A DNA stretch of 64,000 nt from Bernardetia sp042180575 (GCF_042180575.1 NZ_CP170094.1:558001-622000); one strand, 5' to 3'. Numbered from the stretch's first letter, positions 26,495 to 36,144 are shown. Notes: generated by a model from the letters alone, not told the origin. Made by a program: numbers and translations.

Positions 26495-26923
26495 ATGAAA
26501 ATTTCAATAGCAAACGACCACGCAGGAACAGAATACAAAGAGTTTTTACAAAATTATTTGACTAATTTGGGTCATGAAATCAAAAATTTTGGTACAGATA
26601 GTTCGGATTCGGTAGATTATCCTGATTTTGCACATCCTTTGGCAAATTCTGTTACCAATAAAGAAACCGAAATAGGAATTTTGATTTGTGGAAGTGGAAA
26701 TGGAATTGCTATGAGTGCAAACAAACACGCTGATATTCGTGCTGCTATTTGCTGGAATGAAGAATTAGCTGCTCTTGCTCGTCAGCATAATAATGCAAAT
26801 GTGATTTGTATTCCTGCTCGTTTTGTAAGTCAAGAGTTGGCTCAAAAAATGGTCGAAACTTTCTTAAAAACAGAATTTGAAGGTGGAAGACACCAAAAAA
26901 GAGTTGAAAAAATTTCTTGTTAA
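26495..26923 (+). CDS. rpiB: Ribose 5-phosphate isomerase B
   Basis: This 142-residue enzyme interconverts ribulose 5-phosphate and ribose 5-phosphate. I start at the ATG at 26495 (MKISIANDHAGTEYKEFL), because the longer frame begins with TTG at 26471 and adds residues not found in the family. The phosphate-binding NDHAG, the VDYPDFA block, the active-site CGSGNGIAMSANK and the RHNNANV region are present. The RpiB (not LacA/B) identity is from this overall pattern. It is probably a single gene; the M17 peptidase gene begins 85 bp later on the same strand and could share its transcript. Confidence 0.93.
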   Translation: MKISIANDHAGTEYKEFLQNYLTNLGHEIKNFGTDSSDSVDYPDFAHPLANSVTNKETEIGILICGSGNGIAMSANKHADIRAAICWNEELAALARQHNNANVICIPARFVSQELAQKMVETFLKTEFEGGRHQKRVEKISC

Positions 26924-27008
26924 TTTTTATTCAATTAAAATCAAAACCTTTTCCAAAACCAATCTGTTCTAGCTAGTCTATACACGTATTTTTTTATTTA
27001 CCTTTTTT

Positions 27009-28466
27009 ATGCAAATTTTCTTTACTGTTCGTGAGCATCTTTCAGAATCTATCCCTTGTATTTACTTGCTTGGCGAAAACTTTGATAACCTTCCTTCTAC
27101 TTTTTCTGATACGTTTCCTGTTTCTTCATTGATTCATTTTTTTGAAAATGAACAACATCCAACACCTGTTTTTTTGGATAACCAAGTTGTTTTTGCTGTT
27201 CCTTATCTTGCCCCTACACAGGAAAGTTATGTTCACAAAGAAAAAATGCGTAATCAAGGAAATTGGGTTGCAGGGCTTATCCAACAACATGCAATCAATA
27301 AATTACAAGTTTTTTCTGATGCTGTTTTGAGTAAAGAAAGTGTTCTTTGTTTTTTGGAAGGGTTGAATTTAGGAAGTTATAGTTATGAGAAAAAAGGAAA
27401 TTCAGAAGATTATTTTAGAAATACATTACAAGTAGAAGTTGTTTTTTCAAATGAGACAGAAAACATCGAACAAGAAGAATTAGAGAAACTAACTACACTT
27501 TGTGATGCCGTTTGGCTGACTAGAGATTTGGTAAATGACCCACCTAATTTCAAAAACCCCTCTTTGTATGGACAAAAAATAGAAGAATTAGGAAAAGAAG
27601 CAGGATTTGAAACTGAAATTTGGGATAAAGAACGCATAAAAGCTGAAAGAATGGGAGGACTTTTGGGAGTTTCACAAGCTAGTCATGAAGATGCCATTTT
27701 TGCAAAAATTACCTATTCGCCAAAAGAGGCTACCAACGATACACCTATTGTTTTGGTAGGAAAAGGAGTTACTTTTGACATTGGTGGTTCGAATATCAAA
27801 ACTTCAATGTCTGCATTAGAAATTATGAAATCAGATATGGGAGGTTCTGCAAGTGTTGTCGGACTTATTTATGCACTTGCCAAAAATAATATTCCATTGT
27901 ATGTAGTCGGACTTTTACCAATTACAGATAATTCAATCAGTAATAAAGGGTTAGTTCCAGGCGATGTAATTACGATGCGAAGTGGTCTGACGGTAGAAAT
28001 CACAAATACAGATGGCGAAGGACGATTAATTATGGCTGATGCGCTAGATTATGCCAAAGAATTAGCACCCGAATTAGTGATTGATTTGGCAACACTAACA
28101 GGAAATGCTGTGCGTGCCATAGGAGAAGAAGGAACAGTTTTTATGGGAAATGCTGACGAATTATTAAAAAGAGCTTTAGAAAAAAGTGGACGAGAAACCT
28201 ATGAGCGTTTGGTAGAATTTCCTTTATGGGATGAATATAAAGAGTATTTAAAATCTGATGTTGCTGATATAAAAAATGTAGGTGGAAATTTTGCAGGCGC
28301 AATCATTGCAGGAAAATTTTTAGAGCATTTTGTGGATTTTGATTGGATTCACATGGATATTGCAGCTCCAGCTTATCTTATGAAACCTTCTAGTTATAGA
28401 GGAAAAAATGGAACAGGAACAGGTGTCAGAACATTATATCATTTCTTGATAGAACAATTTTCTTAG
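27009..28466 (+). CDS. Leucyl aminopeptidase, family M17
   Basis: This 485-residue cytosolic, hexameric, two-metal aminopeptidase has the C-terminal catalytic half spanning about 165-485. The metal ligands and catalytic residues are in place: K252 and D257 (GKGVTFDIGG), K264, D276 (KSDMGG), and D335, E337 and R339 (NTDGEGRL). The last differs from the usual NTDAEGRL by one residue. The N-terminal half is poorly conserved, as usual. It is followed by the second copy of the P4 structured repeat. No pathway link to rpiB is implied. Confidence 0.93.
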   Translation: MQIFFTVREHLSESIPCIYLLGENFDNLPSTFSDTFPVSSLIHFFENEQHPTPVFLDNQVVFAVPYLAPTQESYVHKEKMRNQGNWVAGLIQQHAINKLQVFSDAVLSKESVLCFLEGLNLGSYSYEKKGNSEDYFRNTLQVEVVFSNETENIEQEELEKLTTLCDAVWLTRDLVNDPPNFKNPSLYGQKIEELGKEAGFETEIWDKERIKAERMGGLLGVSQASHEDAIFAKITYSPKEATNDTPIVLVGKGVTFDIGGSNIKTSMSALEIMKSDMGGSASVVGLIYALAKNNIPLYVVGLLPITDNSISNKGLVPGDVITMRSGLTVEITNTDGEGRLIMADALDYAKELAPELVIDLATLTGNAVRAIGEEGTVFMGNADELLKRALEKSGRETYERLVEFPLWDEYKEYLKSDVADIKNVGGNFAGAIIAGKFLEHFVDFDWIHMDIAAPAYLMKPSSYRGKNGTGTGVRTLYHFLIEQFS

Positions 28467-28489
28467 AAATTTGTTTTTTAGAATTTTTC

Positions 28490-28583
28490 AACTTTGACAG
28501 TCCTTTCACAAGGCTGTCAATAGTTTATGCGTTAAACTATTGTCAGAGTTGTTTTGGATTACCAAAAAACTACTGACAAAGTT
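28490..28583. repeat. Structured intergenic repeat, family P4 copy 2
   Basis: This 94-bp repeat has the same order of arms as 3266-3371. The outer pair AACTTTG/CAAAGTT closes three inner stems (CCTT...AAGG, CAATAGTTT/AAACTATTG, TTTTGG/CCAAAA). It is located just after the aminopeptidase stop and before the end of the convergent barrel gene. Confidence 0.75.
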
Positions 28584-28621
28584 TTTATCAACACATCCTA
28601 AAACCTACCCTCTTCTTTGTA

Positions 28622-29590
28622 TTAAAATCTATACTGATACGTAATTGTATTTACCCATTCTCTTGAAAGCCCATCAGGATTTGTGTAGCGTTTTTGTAAT
28701 TGTTTTCCTAAAAGTAATTTTAGACTTGAGCGTACCGAAAAGTTATATGTTCCTCCAATAAGTCCACTAACAGCAACACCTTTACTATCTTCTACTTCTA
28801 CCCTTTCTCCTGTTTGTGGGCTTGTAATAATATCAGGTGTAAAACGATAAATAGGCAAAATTCCAATATTCATACTCCACTTTGAAAAACGAAGATTATA
28901 TTCTGCTCTTAGCATTGCATCTGTTCCTCTATCCAAAAGTTGAGCAACAGGATAATGAGTTGCTGTTTCAAAAAGTGGGTCTTCTTGCCAAATCCCCCAT
29001 TTAAAACCATTATCTATTTGATTGAAAGGATGTTGAACTCCTGCTGCAAACAAGAAATTTTCATTAATAAATGCAATTCCTGCAATTACATCATACGTTC
29101 CCAAACTACTTTGATAATACATTGGTAAAGCTAATCCTGTGTCATTTTTGAAATTTGCGTCATTTGTAGGTATTTTTGCTCCCAAAGTAGCATTTAATTG
29201 CCATTCTTTTTTCTGAATAAGCGTTCTTGTCAAACTAAGTGAAATATCTCCAACACCTTGTGTGTTTGCTAAAGGTCCTTGTACAAAAGTATAAGGAAGT
29301 TTAATTTGTGCTTGCCATCTATCAGAAATGCCTACATTTGCTTCAGCAACATAAGAAAGAATTTTGTCATCAAATTTAGTAAGTCCAATATACTGTGTCA
29401 AACTAACAGAACGAAGACGAATATTGATTTTTTTGCTAAAAGGTTGGTCTGGGCGCATTGCTCCCATCGTACAAAAACCTGCATCACTACAACCTTGAGC
29501 CAATACACTTGTTGTTTGTAGAGATAAAATAGATACAAAACCCAAAACAAACAAGTTCAATAGAGAATTAGCAGTACATATATTTTTCAT
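28622..29590 (-). CDS. Outer-membrane beta-barrel protein, MetA-type transporter-like
   Basis: This 322-residue protein uses the ATG at 29590 (MKNICTANSLL). The longer frame to 29644 would overlap the divergent gene. A signal peptide runs to about residue 31 (SVLAQ). The mature protein alternates polar and hydrophobic residues and ends in F (TITYQYRF), as outer-membrane barrels do. The stretch ISDRWQAQIKLPYTFVQGP, then GVGDISLSLTRTL and NATLGAKIPTND, resembles the phenol-degradation MetA-like barrel family. A cysteine-containing N-terminal segment (GCSDAGFCTMG) is conserved-looking. It is divergent from the SUMF1-type gene with only 40 bp between, suggesting shared regulation. Confidence 0.8.
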   Translation of the reverse strand: MKNICTANSLLNLFVLGFVSILSLQTTSVLAQGCSDAGFCTMGAMRPDQPFSKKINIRLRSVSLTQYIGLTKFDDKILSYVAEANVGISDRWQAQIKLPYTFVQGPLANTQGVGDISLSLTRTLIQKKEWQLNATLGAKIPTNDANFKNDTGLALPMYYQSSLGTYDVIAGIAFINENFLFAAGVQHPFNQIDNGFKWGIWQEDPLFETATHYPVAQLLDRGTDAMLRAEYNLRFSKWSMNIGILPIYRFTPDIITSPQTGERVEVEDSKGVAVSGLIGGTYNFSVRSSLKLLLGKQLQKRYTNPDGLSREWVNTITYQYRF

Positions 29591-29630
29591 AAAAGGAATA
29601 TAATTTTTCAAAAATTCAGATAAAATTAAA

Positions 29631-31262
29631 ATGATACAAGACAATCAAAAAAGAAAATTAAAAGCCATTTTTTCACTACTAATTGGTAGTTTTTTATTAG
29701 TTACTCTTTCAAAAAGTAGCTTTGCCAATAATGTAAAAATAGAAAATTTAGTGATTACAGAAAATAACTTTTTAGAGTGTACGGTAAAATGGGAAAACAG
29801 TTGGTTTTTTAACAAAGAACTTACCATTGCTTCAGAAAATCAGTCTTCTACACACAAAAATAATTTTACTTTCAGAGATGGTGTTTGGTGTTTTTTAAAG
29901 ATACGAACAAATGATTACACTTGGAAACATATTTATTTATCAGAAAATGAAGTTTTTATAAATTCTGATACAAATGAATTGTTAGACACAGAATTAGAAA
30001 CTATCAGAGACAAAGGAGGCTTTTTTTTAAAATCAATTATAAGAGAAGAAAAAAACGGAATTTCTCAAACTTCTATTTCTATAAAATTACCTGATGAAAT
30101 AAAAAATCAATTTGGGGTGTATGATATTGCACTTTATGCTGTCGAAATGGTTTGGGTAGATGAAGGAGGTTTTTTTGTAGGTGATGGGGTTCACTCACAA
30201 TATGCACTGCGAAAAGCAACACAAACTAATGACAGCACAGATATAAAACCATTTTTGATAAACTCTGAAAATGAAATCTTGGTAGGAACAAATGAGAATA
30301 GTTTGTATGGAAATAATGAACAAGAAGAATTTCCAAAATCAAATATTCCTGCTACTTTTCCGAAAGGTTACAACGGTTTTTGGATTATGAAATATGAAAT
30401 TAATCAAAGTCAATATACAGATTTCCTCAACACTTTGACTTTCAAACAGCAATTAAACAGAACGGCAAACTCTCCAGAAAGTGATGCAAATACACCTGCT
30501 TTAGCTATTTCTTCAAATACACTTTTACGTAATTCTATTGTTATAAAAGAAAAAGGAAATGAAAACTTAAATATTCCTGCAATTTATGAAATTAAAGAGG
30601 GAAAATACAGAGCTTGTAATTGGCTAAATGCAAAAGATATAGCTGCTTTTTTGGATTGGGCAGCCTTACGACCAATTACAGAACTAGAATTTGAAAAAGC
30701 TGCACGAGGAATAACAAATCCTCTAAAAGGTGAATTTTCTTGGGGAACTCCTTATATTATCGATGCAAATACAATACAAAATGATGGGACAGAAAGTGAA
30801 ACAGTTTCAGAATTAGCAAATAGTATAGATTCGGCAGGACTTGCGCCTTATAACTCTGGGATAGAATTTAATCAACTAAATGGTGTTTTGAGAAATGGTT
30901 TTGGGGCAAAGGGTTTAGACTTTTCTAATTCAGATTTTGAATTGCGTTTGCAAGCAGGCGCAAGTTTTTGGGGTGTACTAGAACTAAGTGGAAATGTTTG
31001 GGAATACTCTGTAAAAATAAATAATTCAAATACATTAAATTTTCAAAGAAATCAAGTAGGAAACGGTTCTTTAGATGAAAATGGAAATGCTGATTTTCTT
31101 TCCTTTGATGTAATAGAAGGTTTTATTGTTCGTGGTGGCGCATGGGACAGTGTAACCTATCCAGTTGGAGATTTTAGAGATTTATCAGTTTCGGCTCGTT
31201 ATTATTCAACACTCAAAAACCAAAATAGACGTGGAACAACTGGAGGGCGAGGAGGAAGATAA
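29631..31262 (+). CDS. SUMF1/FGE-sulfatase-domain secreted protein
   Basis: This 543-residue exported protein has a signal peptide to about residue 32 (SSFANN). An N-terminal Ig-like region lies at about 35-170. The formylglycine-generating-enzyme fold follows, beginning AVEMVWVDEGGFFVGDG (about 177). It contains IMKYEINQSQYTDFLN (about 254), ALRPITELEFEKAARG (about 349), and near the C-terminus ELSGNVWEYSVKI and IVRGGAWDS. No sulfatase is nearby and no copper-ligand cysteine pair is evident, so enzymatic formylglycine formation is unlikely. In Bacteroidota this fold is also used structurally (GldJ/GldK type). The C-terminus ends in a Gly/Arg-rich tail. It pairs with the divergent barrel gene. 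Confidence 0.85.
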   Translation: MIQDNQKRKLKAIFSLLIGSFLLVTLSKSSFANNVKIENLVITENNFLECTVKWENSWFFNKELTIASENQSSTHKNNFTFRDGVWCFLKIRTNDYTWKHIYLSENEVFINSDTNELLDTELETIRDKGGFFLKSIIREEKNGISQTSISIKLPDEIKNQFGVYDIALYAVEMVWVDEGGFFVGDGVHSQYALRKATQTNDSTDIKPFLINSENEILVGTNENSLYGNNEQEEFPKSNIPATFPKGYNGFWIMKYEINQSQYTDFLNTLTFKQQLNRTANSPESDANTPALAISSNTLLRNSIVIKEKGNENLNIPAIYEIKEGKYRACNWLNAKDIAAFLDWAALRPITELEFEKAARGITNPLKGEFSWGTPYIIDANTIQNDGTESETVSELANSIDSAGLAPYNSGIEFNQLNGVLRNGFGAKGLDFSNSDFELRLQAGASFWGVLELSGNVWEYSVKINNSNTLNFQRNQVGNGSLDENGNADFLSFDVIEGFIVRGGAWDSVTYPVGDFRDLSVSARYYSTLKNQNRRGTTGGRGGR

Positions 31263-31309
31263 AGTAAAAAGTATGAAATCAGAGGTAAGAAGTAACAGAA
31301 TTTATGTTA

Positions 31310-31403
31310 TTTGTAGGTCAGAGGCTTGCCTTTGACTTGTTGCAATAGTTTGTTTTTAATTCAAAAAATACAAATACAGTTAAAGGCGAGCCTTTGTCCT
31401 ACA
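31310..31403. repeat. Two-hairpin repeat, family P3 copy A
   Basis: TTTGTAGG...AGGCTTGCCTTTG at the left and AAAGGCGAGCCTTTG...CCTACA at the right are mutually complementary across a spacer of about 45 nt, and each also folds on itself. It is strongly similar to 59730-59824, including the AATACAAATACAGT spacer. Short outer arms (AGAGGTAAGAAGTAACAG at about 31281-31298 against CCTCTGACTTCTTACTT at about 31410-31426) flank it; the right one overlaps the last codons of tolC. Confidence 0.8.
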
Positions 31404-31420
31404 TTAAAACCTCTGACTTC

Positions 31421-32824
31421 TTACTTTGTTAAACCTCCTGTAAGTCTAATCAAAGTCGTATTTGCATCAATCAAATTATAAGTTGCCTGTAATTCATTAA
31501 AAGCAGCATTTTGAAAAGCATTTTGAATTTGACGATAATCAAAAGAATTTATCAAACCTGAATTATAACGCTCTTCCAAAATCTGTAAATTTTGTTCAGA
31601 TACATTTTTACTTTCTGTCGATAAGGCTAATAATTGCCTTCTGACATTATACAAATCAAAAGCTCTAGCCAAATCTCTTGAAAGCGTAAGTTTGTTTTGG
31701 TCGATAGAAAGACTCCCTATATTTTCCGAAATTTTGGCTCTCTGAACAGCTCGTTTTAGCTGTCCTCCATTAAAAAGAGTAAATGATAAATTAAAGTTGA
31801 GAAAATAGTTTGTTGTCGTTGCATTTATAGGCTCTGTGGGTGCTGCACGGTCACCTGAAAAAGTAGCTTGACTCAAATCCTGTCTGTTGTAATTATATGA
31901 GTTTCCTGCTGAAAGAGAAAGCTGAGGCATAATAGCAGCTTGATTTAATAATGTTGCATCGTGCAGAATAGCTTGAGAAATCAAAAGACGATTCAAATCT
32001 GGGTTTGCTTCAAGCATTTGTTTTTCCAAATCATCAAACTGATACGTTTCTGCTGGGGCTTGTAGTTTTTCATTTATCTCATATACTTTGTCTACTTCTT
32101 TTTCTCCCATCAAAACATTCAAATCACGAACAGCATTTCTATACACTAATTCTTGATTGATTAAATTAATAGAATCTGTTAGAAAATTGGTTTTGGTAAG
32201 AAGTGTTTCGGCAGTTGTGGCAGTTCCTAATTCTATTTGTACATCAGAATATTTATTTCTGTCTCTTGAATAATTCAGTACTTTTTTGAGAACATCAATA
32301 CGTTCTTTTTCCAAAATAACTCTATAATATCCCAAAATAACAGCTTGAATGGCATTTTGAATAACAATTTCTGCATTTCCTTCTGATTCTTCCTGCAACT
32401 GTTCCAAACGATGTTTGGCTATTTTGGTTCTGAATCCATTAAAAATTACCCAATTTACATTCAGAGCAGGTTGAATGCTATTATTGATTACATTTCCAGA
32501 CAAAAATGAAGCAGGATTGTCTATATTATTTACACCATTATTTTGTTGTAAAAGAAGATTTATGGTTGGAAAACGCCCAGTTTCACCCCAATTATTATTG
32601 AGTGTTGCTTGTTCTATACGTTGTCTTTCTATCAAAATTCCATAGTTATTTTTCAAACTTTGAGCGATTGCTTCTTGCAGTGTAAGCGTAGAATTTGTAG
32701 TTTTAAAAACTTGATTTTGAGTAGAATTTGTTTGTGCAAAACTAGAGGAAAAAACCAAAGAAAAAATAACTACTAGAACAAAAATAAAATAAAATTGATA
32801 ACCGAACGAGGAAATATTTTTCAT
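31421..32824 (-). CDS. TolC-family outer-membrane efflux protein
   Basis: This 467-residue protein has a signal peptide to about residue 30 (SSSFAQ). It shows the two-fold repeat of TolC: long helices (TLQEAIAQSLKNNYGILIERQRIEQA, then a second copy with NPDLNRLLISQAILHDATLL) and short barrel strands such as LNVNWVIFNGFRTKIAKHR and FNLSFTLFNGGQLKRAVQRA. The FNG turns are characteristic. TolC proteins form the outer-membrane exit duct for tripartite exporters, but no membrane-fusion or inner-membrane pump gene is adjacent. The DMT exporter upstream is not a known partner. The last codons overlap an arm of the P3 repeat. Confidence 0.92.
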   Translation of the reverse strand: MKNISSFGYQFYFIFVLVVIFSLVFSSSFAQTNSTQNQVFKTTNSTLTLQEAIAQSLKNNYGILIERQRIEQATLNNNWGETGRFPTINLLLQQNNGVNNIDNPASFLSGNVINNSIQPALNVNWVIFNGFRTKIAKHRLEQLQEESEGNAEIVIQNAIQAVILGYYRVILEKERIDVLKKVLNYSRDRNKYSDVQIELGTATTAETLLTKTNFLTDSINLINQELVYRNAVRDLNVLMGEKEVDKVYEINEKLQAPAETYQFDDLEKQMLEANPDLNRLLISQAILHDATLLNQAAIMPQLSLSAGNSYNYNRQDLSQATFSGDRAAPTEPINATTTNYFLNFNLSFTLFNGGQLKRAVQRAKISENIGSLSIDQNKLTLSRDLARAFDLYNVRRQLLALSTESKNVSEQNLQILEERYNSGLINSFDYRQIQNAFQNAAFNELQATYNLIDANTTLIRLTGGLTK

Positions 32825-33078
32825 AAAATAGAAATGAATAGATAATAAATTAGCAATTAGAGGTAAATTATACTCATAATTTTTAATTGTTTAATAAGCA
32901 GTTACAAAACAACTCAATTCCTTACAAAAGGATACGGAAATAAGAATAGATTAAGAATTTTTAAAAGTAGAGCTTCATTTTTTAACACAGATTTCTAGCG
33001 AGAATACATTTTTAAATTATTTCTTACTTTATTCCATCGTATTACTTCTGACTTCTGATTTCATACTTTTGACTTTAT

Positions 33079-34014
33079 TTATTTCCACCTATTTGCCACA
33101 AAAACACCAAAAATAATCAAAACCATTCCAATAAAATGTCCAGATTGTAAAGGTTCATCATCAATTACTCCCCAAAAAATAGCTACAATCGGAATGAAGT
33201 AAGTTACTGTACTTGCAAAAACGGCATCATTTAACTGAATCACTTTATTAAAAATAATCAAAGCTATTGCTGTTCCGACAACTCCTAAAATAACGATATA
33301 AAAAAAAGATTTCCACACTAAAGCAATAGGAGGAATAATCGTCGTTTGTGTAGTAATTTCTTGCGCTTCTTGGAAATGAGAAAGGAAAGGTGTTCCAAAA
33401 AACAAAAACAAAATAGAAGGAATGCCCACAGTAAGAAAAGCACAAGAAGCAATCGGAAAGGAAGCCACTTCTGAAAGGTTACTTTTAATGACATTTAGAC
33501 TAATCGCATAAAAAAACGCTGCCAAAACTACAAAAGCAACATACATATTTATATCTCCAAAACCTCCTCCTTTTTTGGCAATACTCAAAAGTCCTGCACC
33601 TATAAAAGCAATTCCTAAACCTACTAATTGTTTGTATTTGAGTGTTTGACTAAAAAAAAGCGCACCAACTAAAACAGTAAAAAGGGGTGTAAGTCCATTC
33701 AAAACGCCTGTAACCGAACTCAGAAGCCGAGTTTGGGCAAGTGGAAAAAGTACAGCAGGAATAGCATTCCCCAAAAGTCCTGAAATAAGCAAATATTTCC
33801 ATTTTGACTTCGGAATTTTTCGTGCATGAAATACAGCAAAAGGCAACAGAGCCACAAACGCAGCCGAAATACGCAGCGCACCAATTTCTAAAGGGGAAAA
33901 AACTAGCAAACCTCTTTTCATCAAAATAAAAGAACTTCCCCAAATAAGAGCAAGCAAAAAAAGAAGAAACCAAGATAAAACAAGAGGATTTTTGGTAGAA
34001 GTAGAGCTGTTCAT
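33079..34014 (-). CDS. EamA/DMT-family transporter
   Basis: This 311-residue inner-membrane protein has ten predicted transmembrane helices in two similar halves (EamA domains at about 10-145 and 160-308). The usual first-helix motif ALIWGSSFILMKRGL and the end-of-half VGLGIAFIGAGLL pattern are seen. Members export amino acids and other small metabolites; the substrate cannot be told. It is transcribed towards tolC, but a 254-bp gap separates them. A second, only distantly similar DMT gene is at 57364. Confidence 0.9.
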   Translation of the reverse strand: MNSSTSTKNPLVLSWFLLFLLALIWGSSFILMKRGLLVFSPLEIGALRISAAFVALLPFAVFHARKIPKSKWKYLLISGLLGNAIPAVLFPLAQTRLLSSVTGVLNGLTPLFTVLVGALFFSQTLKYKQLVGLGIAFIGAGLLSIAKKGGGFGDINMYVAFVVLAAFFYAISLNVIKSNLSEVASFPIASCAFLTVGIPSILFLFFGTPFLSHFQEAQEITTQTTIIPPIALVWKSFFYIVILGVVGTAIALIIFNKVIQLNDAVFASTVTYFIPIVAIFWGVIDDEPLQSGHFIGMVLIIFGVFVANRWK

Positions 34015-34145
34015 AGGAAGAATAAAATTACTTTTTTTTGCAGAAAAAATGATTCATTTTAATTATTTTGAATCAAGCGCAAAGGTAGTTTTTATAAAAA
34101 GACTTGTTCCTATAAATTCTTATTTTTTGAGGTATTTTAATAGAA

Positions 34146-34931
34146 TCAAGAACCCCAATTTTTGATTAACTCTTTTTCATTTCCATTATAAATATTATAA
34201 TCTATTCCACATTCTAGCCCATCAACTTTATAAAAACAAGGTTTTTCTTCATTTACAGTATCTGAACAACAATTCATTTCACAACCAAATTGCCAAAGCG
34301 AATAAGTTGTCCATATTTTCTTGCTATTTTCAATTTCCTCTTCAAATGTTTCTGTAATATCTCCATCTTCTGTAAGAGCGATAATCCATAGTTTACACTT
34401 TTCAAAAACATGTGTGTAGAGAGAGTTTTCTAACTTTTTAAGATTCGAACGAGAAGAATAAATATGAGGATAACGTCCTGTTTTTTCATAAATACGAGTT
34501 ACGAAAAGATACGCATTATAAGGAGAAATAAATTCATTTGTCGTTTTGTGCTTTTCAAAATCTAAAGCCAAAAACTCTTTTTTTATATACTCTTCTCCTA
34601 CCAGTTGCAGATATTCATCAGCTTGTTTTTTTCCATCTGTATTATGCTTGGGTAACCAATACGAACCAAAAAGCAAGTCATTTTTGTAGGCTTCTTTTCT
34701 TCTCTTATAAAAAATACTACTGTCTTCTTCTGATAGTTTGTGGATAATTCCCTTTATTCTTTTTTCTTTCGTGATTTGATTTATGGTATAATCATTTTTA
34801 GAATAAACATCAATAATAATAGGTTTTTCTGTGTCGTTCCAAGGTTTGATGAACGAAGTTGTTTTTGTAGATTGGGCTTCTACATCAAATAATAAGAGTG
34901 AGAATAATAAAATAAAAAGTTTTGTTTTCAT
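34146..34931 (-). CDS. Hypothetical secreted protein
   Basis: This 261-residue protein has a signal peptide (1-19, LLLFDVEAQS). The mature part has no clear domain. Four cysteines cluster near the C-terminus (FGCEMNCCSDTVNEEKPCFY, then GLECGIDYN), suggesting disulfides or metal binding. It lies 16 bp downstream of the SpoIIE-type phosphatase on the same strand, so the two are probably co-transcribed, but no functional link is known. I do not recognise the family. Confidence 0.75.
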   Translation of the reverse strand: MKTKLFILLFSLLLFDVEAQSTKTTSFIKPWNDTEKPIIIDVYSKNDYTINQITKEKRIKGIIHKLSEEDSSIFYKRRKEAYKNDLLFGSYWLPKHNTDGKKQADEYLQLVGEEYIKKEFLALDFEKHKTTNEFISPYNAYLFVTRIYEKTGRYPHIYSSRSNLKKLENSLYTHVFEKCKLWIIALTEDGDITETFEEEIENSKKIWTTYSLWQFGCEMNCCSDTVNEEKPCFYKVDGLECGIDYNIYNGNEKELIKNWGS

Positions 34932-34947
34932 TCTTTAGTGTTGATTT

Positions 34948-36078
34948 TTAAGCTTTAAATCCAATTACTAGCACATCATCAATTTGATCATAGTCTCCTT
35001 TCCAATTTTGAAAATATTTTTTGAGTTCTTTATATTGTGTTTTACAATCTGATGTACAGATTTTTTGAAGTTTCTTTTTAAAATTCTGACGTAATAATTT
35101 AGTTTCATTCTCTCCTCCAAATTGGTCGGCAAATCCATCAGAAGAGAGATAAAAATAAGAATCTTTGTAAGAAGATAAATCTATAATATGAGAAGTAAAT
35201 TTTTGTAAATCCTCATTTTTAATATATCCTCCAATAGATTGTCGATTTGCTTTTAGTTCAATTAATTCATTCTCTTTAAAAAAGACTAAATTTTGCCTTG
35301 CCCCCGAAAAAGTTAGTGTATTTAGCTTATCATTAATGACACACAAAGACATATCTGCTCCATCACGATTAGCACTTCCTTTTTGTCTAAGAGCATTCAT
35401 GACATGAATATGAAGTTGTTCCAAAATTATGGCTGGTTCGTATATATTTCGTAACCTCACTATTTCATTTAGTCCATCATTCAAAATCAAACTCATAAAA
35501 GCTCCTGGTACTCCATGTCCTGTACAATCTATTACAGCCACAAAACGATATTCATTTACTTTAGCCAACCAATAAAAATCGCCTGAAACAATATCTTTGG
35601 GAGAAAAGAAAATAAAACTACTAGGAAAAATACTAATCACTTCTTCCTCTGACAAAAGCATTGCTCTTTGGATACGTTTTGCATAATTGATACTATCCAA
35701 AATATGTTTATTTTTTATCTCTAAAAGTTCTTTTTGATTCTCAATATCTGAAACAGCCTGTTGAACTCTCTCCTCTAAACCTTCATTAAGAATTACTAAT
35801 TCTTCGGAGTTCTGACGCAATTCTTCTTCCATGGAAGAAAGTTGCACATTTGTTTGAGCCAAACTATCATTCTTTGTTTCTAACTCTTTGATAGTTTGTG
35901 CTAAAAGTTTTTCTAATGATTTTTTTTCTTTAGCTGTTTTTTCATATTTAAAATTAGCCATTGTTATCTCACTCTCAACTTTTTTAAAAAGTTGAGCTAG
36001 TTCTTTTTCTTGTTCTTCTGAAAGTGAACCTTCAAGAACATGAGTTTTAAATGCTTCAATATATTTTGCTAAATTCAA
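34948..36078 (-). CDS. SpoIIE/RsbU-type PP2C protein phosphatase with coiled coil
   Basis: This 376-residue cytoplasmic protein has a long coiled coil at about 25-130 (many E/K/Q heptads, for example LEERVQQAVSDIENQKEL) joined to a PP2C-like serine phosphatase at about 135-376. Metal-site motifs are SGDFYWLA, VAVIDCTGHGVPGAFM and RDGADMSLCVI, followed by SDGFADQFGG; the acidic residues look intact. Such enzymes usually dephosphorylate anti-sigma-factor antagonists or related switches. The first start is TTG (36078); an ATG at 35961 would remove part of the coil. The gene follows a FIST sensor gene, and an inverted repeat lies between them. Confidence 0.9.
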   Translation of the reverse strand: MNLAKYIEAFKTHVLEGSLSEEQEKELAQLFKKVESEITMANFKYEKTAKEKKSLEKLLAQTIKELETKNDSLAQTNVQLSSMEEELRQNSEELVILNEGLEERVQQAVSDIENQKELLEIKNKHILDSINYAKRIQRAMLLSEEEVISIFPSSFIFFSPKDIVSGDFYWLAKVNEYRFVAVIDCTGHGVPGAFMSLILNDGLNEIVRLRNIYEPAIILEQLHIHVMNALRQKGSANRDGADMSLCVINDKLNTLTFSGARQNLVFFKENELIELKANRQSIGGYIKNEDLQKFTSHIIDLSSYKDSYFYLSSDGFADQFGGENETKLLRQNFKKKLQKICTSDCKTQYKELKKYFQNWKGDYDQIDDVLVIGFKA

Positions 36079-36144
36079 ATCAAAGAAAATTAATAAGTAA
36101 AAATAGTAGTAAGTAATTTTTGTCGATTTTTCTTAAAAATACTA

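Noticed and set aside
28490..28583. tRNA-like gene suggested by the cloverleaf drawing
   Set aside because: There is no CCA end, no T-arm consensus and no anticodon-loop pattern, so it is not a tRNA.
33248..33445. Small open frames within the DMT gene and other genes
   Set aside because: They overlap strongly supported genes in other frames and have unlikely composition, so they are shadows.
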